Assembly: GCA_025603075.1 (NCBI GenBank)
Contig: MU626318.1
Coordinates: forward strand, 6,511 to 70,510
Reading direction: 5' to 3'
Origin: Neoconidiobolus thromboides FSU 785
Taxonomy: Eukaryota > Entomophthoromycota > Entomophthoromycetes > Entomophthorales > Neoconidiobolaceae
Length of the DNA: 64,000 nucleotides
The number at the start of each line of letters is the position of its first letter. Positions within the stretch are counted from its first letter, which is position 1. Below the pieces are notes generated by a model that saw only the letters and a program-made list of their open reading frames with translations, was not told the origin of the DNA and did no database searches. Shown piece after piece: positions 55,871-64,000 of this stretch. The translations under genes and the position numbers were made by a program.

Positions 55871-57000
55871 CTTTTTAGTTTCTATTTAGCATGAAAATGA
55901 ATGTGCTAACTAATACAGATTAAGCTAACTATTGGTGATAAGATTATTAAAAAAGTAATAACGTAAATTTCTTTCATCATAAAGTTCCCTTAAACTACTT
56001 TCTAAACCGCTTCCTAGATTTCCTTGGAGCGGGCTACTCAAGGTTTTTCCTAACACTTTATTTTTTGATGTTCATAAATGCCTTTGATTTACTTTATTTA
56101 AAGTAATATAGGGATTTAAGGTCTAATTGGAGCTACTTAACTATTTATTCATAACGAAAATTTAAATTCAACTTAAAATTGGTATTTAACTTCTTGTTAT
56201 GTTTTAATAAAACCATACAAAATTAATTTTAAATTTACTAGTCTTAATGAATTTATATATGCAATTAGCAAAGTAAGACATCTTTAGAATGGCTTTAATT
56301 TGTTATAAGATCATTTTAAAGTAAAACATTATCTGGTATTATTAACCATGATATATATGTAATAATATATCTATGTATCAGATGATACTTTAAGTTAATA
56401 TTAATGATAATTTTTATCAAAGTTAATAATAGAGGAAAGGTTAATGCAAATATTTAAGCTACTATTAGAATTAAAACCAAAGTCATATTAAAACTAGCTA
56501 TAAGTTTAAAGCTAATCTGCTTTATCTCCCTTCAAAGCCCTGGTAGTAGAGTGACATAAAAACTCTTATTCAAAGAATTCCCATACCTATACCCTAGAAC
56601 CAAGGTTAACCCAAAATAATTGAAATCCATCTAGTGCTTGGATTAGATGTCATTGTGAAGGTTCTTGGTACATCCTCATTCTTTAAACCTCTATAATATT
56701 TGATTCTCGGCCACTTTTGTAATTTTAAAGGCCTTTAATATAAGAAACTGTTTGATTGACAAGTAGTTAAAAAAACCTAAGGTTAATATATAGTTAGTAT
56801 TAAAAATCAGAATTGTAGATGATATTTATTAAATACTATGTTTATTTAATATTGCTACTAATAAACAAATACAACATGAAGCTCAGTGTTTAATAGTTTC
56901 AGTTTACATTACCGTTTGTTTATCAATAATTTCTAAAATAAAATATTGAATACAAGTCAGTTGTTTTATTTTTTATAAATTTTATTAAACTTAAAGGATA

Positions 57001-57090
57001 TGAAGATGTATTCTTTTGCTTAAGAATTTTACCAACAATCTTTTTCACTCAAACAGCGCTTAAAAAATAGAAAAATAAAACTAAAACATC
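57001..57090 (+). mobile_element. MITE copy 16, degraded
   Basis: TGAAGATGTATTCTTTTG start; TTTCACTCAAACAGCGCTTA core; right end truncated near AAAACATCA. Confidence 0.8.
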
Positions 57091-57210
57091 ATACTTTGTT
57101 ATTAGCCAAGGATGCCTAATATGTTGCAAAATTTGGGCTAAAAAAGTGATGTTACTAAAAGACCAATTTGAATCCTAAATTTTCTAGTTAAAAATAATAT
57201 TGCATCATTC

Positions 57211-57313
57211 TCTGAAATGATCAGGTTAAAAAAATGATCATTTAGTTGGTGCACACATGAACTTAAATGAGGTTGGTTTTTTAACTTATTTTTTTTAACC
57301 TGATCATTTTAGA
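57211..57313. mobile_element. Foldback/MITE-like element with 23-bp inverted repeats
   Basis: Arms 57211-57233 and 57291-57313 differ at one of 23 positions (TCTGAAATGATCAGGTT against TCTAAAATGATCAGGTT). About 57 bp lie between. A second small element type unrelated in sequence to the TGGGGATGT family. Confidence 0.8.
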
Positions 57314-57874
57314 AAACGCTGTATAATAACTCATTGTTTCATTATAACTAACAATTAGGTATTGACTATTTTTTATTAGTACAAAATACCCACTTTCACT
57401 TTCTAGTAGCTGTAATGCTGTAATGTGAAGACCAGTTATGGGTTAGTTCAAAGACTCAATTCAAACTTTATTCAATTTAATTTTGCAAAAATCACAAGTA
57501 AGCACCAAGTGCTATAAAAATATTTACTTTTCTACTTGATTTTAGAATGATTCATGAAACGTTTTGAGGTTTTACACTACATAGGAAATAGATAAAAAGT
57601 AATTGAAAATTTTTACTTTCAATTTCAACTCATCTTTTAAACTTGCTTAGGTTTTTAATCTAAATATGTTTATTTAATTGAATTTTTTTCTCGAAAGTTA
57701 ACAACTTTGGAAAAAGATAGCTTTTCTATTACAGCCTGCAGCCATCATTATAAAAACTTTGAAAAATTTACGATACGCTAGGCAACAAAGCCCCTAATAT
57801 TGAAGCCAAACTTAAATTTAGTTACTCAAAAAACTCTATTCCACAAAAAACAACTTGTCTTGGCACCATTGCAA

Positions 57875-57913
57875 TTACTTTAATCAAAGATCTTTTGCCA
57901 CTTGGCCTTAAAC
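57875..57913 (+). promoter_or_regulatory. Conserved LITAF promoter block
   Basis: ATTACTTTAATCAAAGATCT then TTTGCCACTTGGCCTTAAAC; diverged copy of the block at 48076-48111. Confidence 0.5.
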
Positions 57914-58037
57914 TAGTAGTCTCAAAAAGTTGAATTATGAAAAAAATGATATAATAGCAAATTAGTGGTGATATAAATAAAAATGAACCAAATTTAACTA
58001 GGTTAGTCAAAAAAATAATCATCAAAATCAAAGATCT

Positions 58038-58441
58038 ATGAATTACTCAAATATTGAAAGTGCCAAATTTACACATTCCCCACCATTATTAAGTCAACCA
58101 TACCATCCTATTCAAAAAAAACGATACTTATAAACCAACCCGAAATTCTACAATTATCCAGAAGGGGTATAGCAGTTTTAATCTGCCCGTTTGAAGATAA
58201 AGAAGTAACTACTAAGATTTGGTATGAGCCTAGGCTTAGCTTATTTATAACTTTACTCGCTTTCCTCTTCTGTTCTCTTTCAATTATCTTCGCTTTAGGA
58301 TCATTTGAGGCATATTATACCATATTCTTATTGCTTCTATTTGTTTTCCTTACAGTCGTTTTGATCGTCGGATATGGACCTTATTATGACCAGATTCATC
58401 ATTGTCCTTCTTGTAATCGGGTTGTTGCTGTTGCTGGATAG
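58038..58441 (+). pseudogene. LITAF-like gene 5, single frameshift
   Basis: Starts MNYSNIESAKF at 58038 and contains one frameshift in a run of eight A near 58115; after it the frame is open to the stop at 58441, with LINQPEILQLSRRG, LICPFEDKEVTTKIWY, a hydrophobic segment and IHHCPSCNRVVAVAG. A single homopolymer indel could be a sequencing error, so this may be a functional gene. It has the CPFE form of the first knuckle. Confidence 0.75.
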
Positions 58442-58869
58442 GTTGGAGGCTGGGTAGAATACAACTCAGTACGCTGCCTTGATGAATGATAATATATAGT
58501 ATTCATTTATTGAATTCATATGTATCTACTTATATATTGAAGCTAAACGATAAAAGTAACTTTATTATTATTATTGATCAGTTTACGATTAAAGTTCTAT
58601 TTCTTTAGTCTTGATTGTTCCTAGATCCACAAATTAAATATGAACCCTACAAAATAACAACCAATTATTGAAATTGAGGCTATGAATTTTTTAAATTACA
58701 AATACAACAAAAACTTCATTTTGTCCATGTTAATTTTCTAACTTTTTAACTAATTAGTGTCAAAACCGTGAGGTATAAAGCTGAACAGTTACTTATTACT
58801 CCTTCCGTAACATTATACAATCTCATTGGATTGTGTCATTCAAACTAGGTTGTCTCTGTCAAGCAACCA
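58442..58869. other. Intergenic region
   Basis: AT-rich; nothing recognised. Confidence 0.5.
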
Positions 58870-59165
58870 TAAGTTTTACAGTTATTAAACAGATGGGTAG
58901 CAATTTAAATTTCTCCCTTTGAAGATATTCAGATAATTACCAAGGGTTTTGTCGAACTGGATTTGAAACATTTTACTTAAGTTGATTTTTTCCCTTTTTT
59001 TGCATCTTTTTATCTTGGAGATTCTTAGATCGTATTGTTGTGATTATTTTTACTTTCTCTACCATCTTTTGAGGATTTTAATGTTTAAAAATTCTTTCTA
59101 TCTTCGGGCTCATCATTGTCTTTCTGTGATTAAATCGTTGATATTGCCAAATAAGCTGGAAGCCA
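58870..59165 (+). pseudogene. LITAF-like relic 6
   Basis: Fragments only: a FLPLKIFR/SPFEDIQI-like stretch near 58910-58940 (two frames), a hydrophobic segment, and AHHCLSVIKSLILP near 59105-59160 corresponding to HHCPSCNRVVAVA. Multiple frameshifts. Confidence 0.6.
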
Positions 59166-59481
59166 GATAAAGTTTAGTATGTACAAGTACTGCTTAATTA
59201 TTAAAAATATTGATTTTTGATTTGTGGATCTTTCACTTACTCCTTTATATAATAAAACCAAGTTTACAAGTAGTTCAATCCTTATGTTTAACCTCGTACT
59301 CAAAGTTCACTGTTACTGCAGATTTGATTTATTCTAAATTTTCTAGTTAAGGATAAGTGTTATAAGTATAATTCCTTGTTGATACTAATTTTCAGAACTA
59401 AAGGCATAAATATATACCATGTATAAGATACAGATTAACACCCTTTTTCTTATTTTAGCTAGTATTTAAACTTCTATATAT
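59166..59481. other. Intergenic region
   Basis: Nothing recognised before the MITE at 59482. Confidence 0.45.
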
Positions 59482-59573
59482 AGGGATGTTTTTTTGATTT
59501 CATTACTTTTTTAATTTTTTAAATGCTATTTGAGTGGAGATTGTTAGTAAAGTTCTTAAACAAAAAATACATT
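59482..59573 (-). mobile_element. MITE copy 17
   Basis: AGGGATGTTTTTTTGATTTC start; AATGCTATTTGAGTGGAG core; the right end breaks off after AAAAAATACAT, where LITAF-like sequence begins. Confidence 0.88.
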
Positions 59574-59850
59574 ATCTAGAAGGAGCGCAGCAATTTTTAC
59601 TTTCCCTATTCGAAAAAGTAAATAAGGATAACCGTCAAGCTGGGTATATGATATTTTAGTATACCCATTTCTATTCTTTCTTTTTCGTATCCTCTAGGAA
59701 AGTTAAAATTCTATTCTGATAAGTTTTTTGTTTTATTTCCTTTTGGATATCTCATTATTCAATATTCAATAATAACTCAGTTTGTAAGAAAACTGATGGC
59801 TGTCTTTCTTGTAACTGAGTTGTTGCTATTGCTAATACTGGCCCTAAACT
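59574..59850 (+). pseudogene. LITAF-like relic 7, cut by a MITE
   Basis: Begins directly at the MITE edge with TCTAGAAGGAGCGCAGCAAT, matching the LSRRGIAV codons of the copy at 58038, then a FPYSKK remnant of CPFE, and ends in GCLSCN-VVAIAN near 59790-59835. The N-terminal half is missing. Confidence 0.65.
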
Positions 59851-60020
59851 GCTAAAGTTGGGTAAACTATTATGTATGCGCTTTAAGTAATAATAGATCA
59901 TAACTTTTCATGAGCAAATTTATTGCATATTTGTCTAATAAATTTAAAAGAATACTAACTTTATTTTAAATCTGTTATAATTTATTACTAAGTATATATA
60001 AGTTAAAAAGGAAAAACGAC

Positions 60021-60440
60021 TTAAGGAGCAATAGCAATAGCTCTTTTACATGAAGGGCAGAAATGTACTTCTTCTTTAAATGACTTAGTAACGAGTGGTA
60101 ACCAAAACATGGGCCAGAAAAGGAAGCACACGGCAACTGAACACAAACCTGCTTTAAGGCCTGCTTCATACTTTACTTCAGTAACCACTGGGATGTTCTC
60201 AAATGGGCACACTAAGGTAGCTGGTCCTCTTTGAGTTAGTTGTAATAAACCGGGCTGGTTAATCAAAGTTGCAGTTGGTTGAGTTGTTATCAAAGGATCA
60301 CTTTCAATCCCGTGTTTTATGTGGCTGCTCTCTTCAATATTATAAGGTGGTGGAGCTTGGCTCGATTCTTGAACTGGTGAATGTATTAATTCATTTTTAT
60401 TATCTAAGCTGACTTGAATTTTGTTATTATCTGAACTCAT
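60021..60440 (-). CDS. LITAF-like membrane protein, intact, longest N terminus
   Basis: Single-exon 139-aa ORF on the minus strand, opposite to the rest of the family. The N terminus has PPPYNIEESS, a clear PPxY motif, after a polar stretch. The LITAF-like domain has LVCPFENIPVVTEVKYEAG, a hydrophobic segment rich in Phe, Trp and Pro (FLFWPMFWLPLV) and VHFCPSCKRAIAIAP. This copy is closest to canonical LITAF, with the usual VTxVxYExG and the Trp-rich membrane segment, yet it still reads CPFE in place of CPxC. It is probably the oldest, conserved member; expected on endosomal membranes. Confidence 0.85.
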   Translation of the reverse strand: MSSDNNKIQVSLDNKNELIHSPVQESSQAPPPYNIEESSHIKHGIESDPLITTQPTATLINQPGLLQLTQRGPATLVCPFENIPVVTEVKYEAGLKAGLCSVAVCFLFWPMFWLPLVTKSFKEEVHFCPSCKRAIAIAP

Positions 60441-61116
60441 TATTATTTTAGTTTAAATTTGATAAAAAAATAATCTCTTGATTTTTCTTCTTTTTAAATA
60501 GTAATGTTTGGTTAATCTTTTTGTTGGAGTTTGGCTTTTTTCCTTGGCTTCAAGGGTATGACCTCATTTCCAAATATTCTCAATTGATTATTTGCTGTAA
60601 GTTTATGTTTGGATATCCATTCTTTTTAGTTTAATTTTTATTGAGTTAGACCGTTTCTTTTAGTAGAATTAATGAGTTTATATAGTTTGATTTATTATGT
60701 ATTTAATTAACCTAAGTTATTTTATACAATGTTATAATATAAATTTTCTTTTTACAAAAGACCTAATGTGCGAGAAACAAAAATTAATGTATTCTTGTTT
60801 CCTGTTTACAGTTATTACAACTTTTTTGTGACTCAATTATTTATTTATTTAAGAAATAAATTTATGCTGAAATTCATCAAAATAAAGGAACAAAATCTAA
60901 AAATTGCTAATTCAAATAAGTTAATTATAAAAATTACCGCTAAGAAAGTTAAAAAAGAGCTGCAACAGCTTTATCTTGAATCATGAATCTAATTGATTAA
61001 AAAAAGGCTGAGCAAATCAGCGCGTCTTTATCATTTTAAAAAGCAGTCTCACTAATTTTTTTCTAATATTTTCCAAATTATTTTTAAAATCAACTCAAAA
61101 TAAAAAGCGGATATTA
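60441..61116. other. Divergent intergenic region
   Basis: Between the minus-strand LITAF-like gene and the PROPPIN. An open frame at 60768-60986 has no recognised domain; part of it resembles 25660-25860. Confidence 0.45.
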
Positions 61117-62683
61117 ATGAACTTAGAAACCAATTGTTTTGGAGAAACATCGGGATTACTCTCTACCAGTTTTAATCAGGATTTTGGATGTATAGCTATA
61201 GGCACAGATAAAGGCTTTAAGATATTCAATAGTGATCCATTGCATGAGAAATCAAGGAAAGGTAGTGCTTAATTAATTTTATATTAATCGCGATTAATTG
61301 TAAAATCTAATTCGTAATAGAATATGAAGATGGCGGTATTGGAGGAATAGAGATGTTGTATCGCTCCAACTTTATAGCTTTGGTGGGCGGTGGGAAAAAT
61401 CCAAAATTTCCACCAAATAAAGTGATGATTTGGGATGACATAAAATCAAAATTTGTTTTTGAATTGGAATTTAGATCTGTAGTCAAAGGAATTAAATTGA
61501 GAAGAGATAGGTAAATGATATGTTTATATGATGATTATGAATATAAATCATTCTAGGCTGATTGTAGTTTTAGCTACAAAAACGTTCGTTTACTCGTTTG
61601 GGGATATACCACAAAAACTGTATACTTTTGAAACAAGTTTAAATAATAAAGGTATTTTTATATTTCAAATATAAAAAAGGCAAATGGTTTTCACACTATA
61701 AATTAGGATTAATAACTGTATCACAGTCCTTGAACAAATCTATATTGGCCATACCAGGAATACAAAAAGGACATATACAATTAATAGATATCGGTCTAAA
61801 CTTTAGCCATGATGGAGAATCAAACTATAATTCAGCTACTTCTTCATTAGCCAATTCTATCATTATGAATGCACCTTCAAAACCACCTCCAATTTCAATT
61901 ATTGCAGCCCACACTTCTAAATTATCTTGTATCGCTTTAAATGAAAATGGCACTTTATTAGCCTCGGCTAGTGAAAAGGTAAATATCACATAATTGATTG
62001 ATTTCAATTAATTTAAAATTTCAAGGGTACTTTAATAAGAGTGTTTAATACCTCTTCAGGTAAAGTACTACACGAGTTTAGACGTGGGGTTGATAGAGCT
62101 GAGATATATTGGTAATTTATTATATGTCATAACATTATTTTCTTACATTTTTTAGTATAGCATTTAATCAAGAATCAACAAGAATATGTGTTAGTTCAGA
62201 TAAAGGAACAATACACATATTTAATTTGGCTTTAATTGACGGGTTTAACCCAAAGACGGAGAACAGTCAAGGTAGTATAAAGTAAGATTGAATTTGTAAA
62301 ATAGTATAAAATAAATAACAATCAGTAATTTAAGGCCAAATTTAGGAAATCGACAATCAAGGTAATTAATAAAATATGAATTTGCTATATAAATTTTATT
62401 TTTAGTTTATCTTTTATGAAAGACTTGTTGCCAAAATATTTTGACTCTGAGTGGTCGTATGCTTCATACACACTTCCTAATGAAACGAAATGTATTTGTG
62501 GATTCTCTCCCATCAAAAATTCAAATGCTATCATTGGTAATTGATTTACTTGCTTATTAGTAGAAACTAAAATATTTGATTGTAGTGTTATGTTCGGATG
62601 GTAGCTACTTCAGGATATTATTTGACCCTAGGGTCGGTGGACAGTGTACCAGAGATGTTTATAAGTTGTTTTACAGGCCCTAA
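61117..62683 (+). CDS. PROPPIN WD-repeat protein (WIPI3/WDR45B, Hsv2-like)
   Basis: Nine exons (61117-61261, 61321-61510, 61557-61651, 61707-61978, 62026-62111, 62156-62281, 62335-62361, 62406-62536, 62586-62683) encode 389 aa. A seven-bladed propeller is indicated by [61 protein letters not shown] and [16 protein letters not shown]. The phosphoinositide-binding F/LRRG motif is FRRG at residues 252-255. [12 protein letters not shown] and the C-terminal [15 protein letters not shown] match the WIPI3/WIPI4 side of the family, which binds PI3P on autophagic and endosomal membranes. Exon 7 is a 27-nt microexon. A donor 11 nt upstream would introduce a stop, so the GTAAGA donor is used. Confidence 0.9.
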
Positions 62684-63866
62684 GTTGAAGGATCAAGTTT
62701 AACATCGTAGTTTTTGGCATTATTTTTATAGTTTTTTTAGTAATTTAAAATAAATTTAATATAATTTATGTACCATTGGGTTTGAAATTTTAATTAGTTT
62801 TAATTTAGTTTTTCAAATTGTTATGGGTAAGTTTAAAGGTAAGTTGGAATTTAAAAATAAATTTTCCAACTCACTTTTTTTATATATTTTCTATGTAGTG
62901 TAGAGTTTTAGAAAAATGTTTCAACATGAGTTATTTCAAAATCAAACAAAAGGCAAATATCTTTATAACACTTCGTGCTTGATTTACAATTTTTGTAGAA
63001 ATTAATTATAAAATTTGAATCGACCCTTTAAACTAATCCATACATGCTAATATTAATAGTTATTTTTAACAGCTCATTATTTAATAGCTTCTATAAACTA
63101 AATTTATTTTATCAAGTAGCTCGGAATGTTTGATACATTTTCGTGCACATATAAATGTTTACTATTCCAACCAGTAATTTATTAGTTTTTTAAGAAGCTG
63201 ATCCTATATAAATTATTGATAATGCTGCAGTCCGTTACCTTAAGGTGATTTTATCTGTATGAAAATGTATCGAAATATTAGAAACAAATTAATTAGTTTT
63301 GAATCAATTCATTAGCCAAAATTAGCAACTTAAAAATAGGTTGTATGAAAAGCGCATATAGAAATACCTAAAATTTGAGCTTTGACATTTATTATTATTT
63401 TGTATAACATCAGAAATTATATTTTAGTAATATTGTGAGTTCTTACAAAGTATTAAAGAATTCTCTATTCATTGACTTCAAAAGTAGAGACTTACTTTTA
63501 TACTATATCATATATTTTATTATCTAGAGAGGAAGTTATTCATCAGACGTACAGCGCATAGTGTCGAATAAAGTGCAAGTAATGATACCTATGGCCCTTT
63601 TAGGATTACGACAAAAATAATTAAATAGATAAAGATGATATAAATAAGCCTATTCAATTTGATCAAAATGTCTTATTGTAATAAGGTGATATTTTTAAAT
63701 GAAGAATGGAATAACAAAGTAGCATAAGTAAAGTATTTTTAAAATAAATTCATGCCAGAACGAACGAAAATAGTACAGGCTATTAATTTAAAACTAAAGT
63801 TCAAGCTTTGTTTCTATTTTAAACTTTGACTACTAAATGAACAGTATCAAACTATTGAAAATGTAG
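62684..63866. other. Intergenic region
   Basis: AT-rich, no coding frame or repeat recognised. Confidence 0.5.
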
Positions 63867-63880
63867 TATAAATAAAAAGG
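63867..63880 (+). promoter_or_regulatory. TATA-like box of last gene
   Basis: TATAAATAAAAAGG 65 nt upstream of the ATG at 63932. Confidence 0.5.
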
Positions 63881-63931
63881 ACTTACTACTTCAATTCATT
63901 ATAACAAAAAAAAATATTATTCTATCAAACA

Positions 63932-64000
63932 ATGAAATTCCAAGCCATTATTTTATTAACTGCCTCTATCTCTGCTCTCGCAGCTGGCACCAATTCAATG
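63932..64000 (+). CDS. Secreted protein, 5' end only
   Basis: The last 23 codons of the window read MKFQAIILLTASISALAAG followed by four residues: a short basic start, hydrophobic core and ALA-A cleavage site of a signal peptide. The codon bias (GCC, ATC, CTC) resembles the highly expressed secreted genes at 2300 and 23953. The rest of the gene is beyond the window; it does not start like the 8-Cys paralogues. Confidence 0.65.
   Translation, partial: MKFQAIILLTASISALAAGTNSM

Larger units (their letters stand above)
55871..58037. other. Intergenic region
   Basis: More than 2 kb without a gene. It holds a degraded MITE (57001-57090), a foldback element (57211-57313) and, at its right end, the LITAF promoter block. 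A slightly GC-richer stretch (56510-56720) has no coding frame I can recognise. Confidence 0.55.

Noticed and set aside
1-64000. CRISPR array, bacterial operon or phage features
   Set aside because: Spliceosomal introns, nuclear housekeeping genes and no spaced direct repeats of CRISPR type.

Overview
The window is very AT-rich nuclear DNA from an intron-containing eukaryote, most likely a fungus. Evidence for a fungus: a secreted CBM18-CBM18-GH16 protein of the chitin-glucan cross-linking type, a mitoribosomal protein of the fungal MRP-L20 (mL58) family, a HAD 'Swiss Army Knife' RNA-repair-like protein, and GT-AG introns mostly of 45-80 nt. A mitoribosomal protein argues against the AT-rich anaerobic chytrids (Neocallimastigomycota), which have no mitochondrial genome. 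A KDM3-type JmjC gene, many introns and long Asn runs point to an early-diverging filamentous lineage rather than an ascomycete yeast. I cannot name the species.

Layout. 1-8 kb is gene-poor and holds two paralogous small secreted 8-cysteine proteins plus foldback and MITE sequences. 8.1-17.8 kb is a dense housekeeping block: HAD/2H RNA-repair-like protein (-), a NOL11/Utp8-like 11-exon gene (+), GPI-GlcNAc transferase subunit P (-), mismatch-repair Pms1 (+) and mL58 (-). 19.4-25.2 kb holds an orphan ORF, a ZCCHC9-type zinc-knuckle protein (-), a bHLH factor (+) and the GH16 protein (+). 26-30.7 kb holds an intact intronless KDM3-type JmjC gene followed by a dead MAPEG copy. 32.6-42.1 kb is a second dense block: LRR protein, a third 8-Cys secreted protein, UBE2H/Ubc8-type E2, Yar1-like ankyrin protein, phosducin-like protein, acyl-protein-thioesterase-like hydrolase, PPIE-type RRM-cyclophilin and an orphan gene. 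42.6-60.4 kb is a repeat-rich accessory region with two KDM3 pseudogenes, eight LITAF-like genes or relics, an intact MAPEG gene, a probable solo LTR and most copies of a ~100-bp MITE family. 61.1-62.7 kb is a 9-exon PROPPIN (WIPI3/Hsv2-like). The window ends in the signal peptide of another secreted protein.

The main point of interest is the accessory region. The same gene types (KDM3-like, LITAF-like, MAPEG) are duplicated and decaying together. A ~600-bp block is almost identical at 47.8-48.4 and 53.2-53.9 kb, ends abruptly inside the LITAF coding sequence, and differs by the presence of one MITE, so that MITE family was mobile recently. The LITAF-like proteins all carry Cys-Pro-Phe-Glu where the canonical domain has a CxxC zinc knuckle. 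Lineage-specific genes tend to have a TATATAAA box upstream of the ATG; the two housekeeping genes whose upstream sequence I read for this (Pms1 and the NOL11/Utp8-like gene) show no such box.
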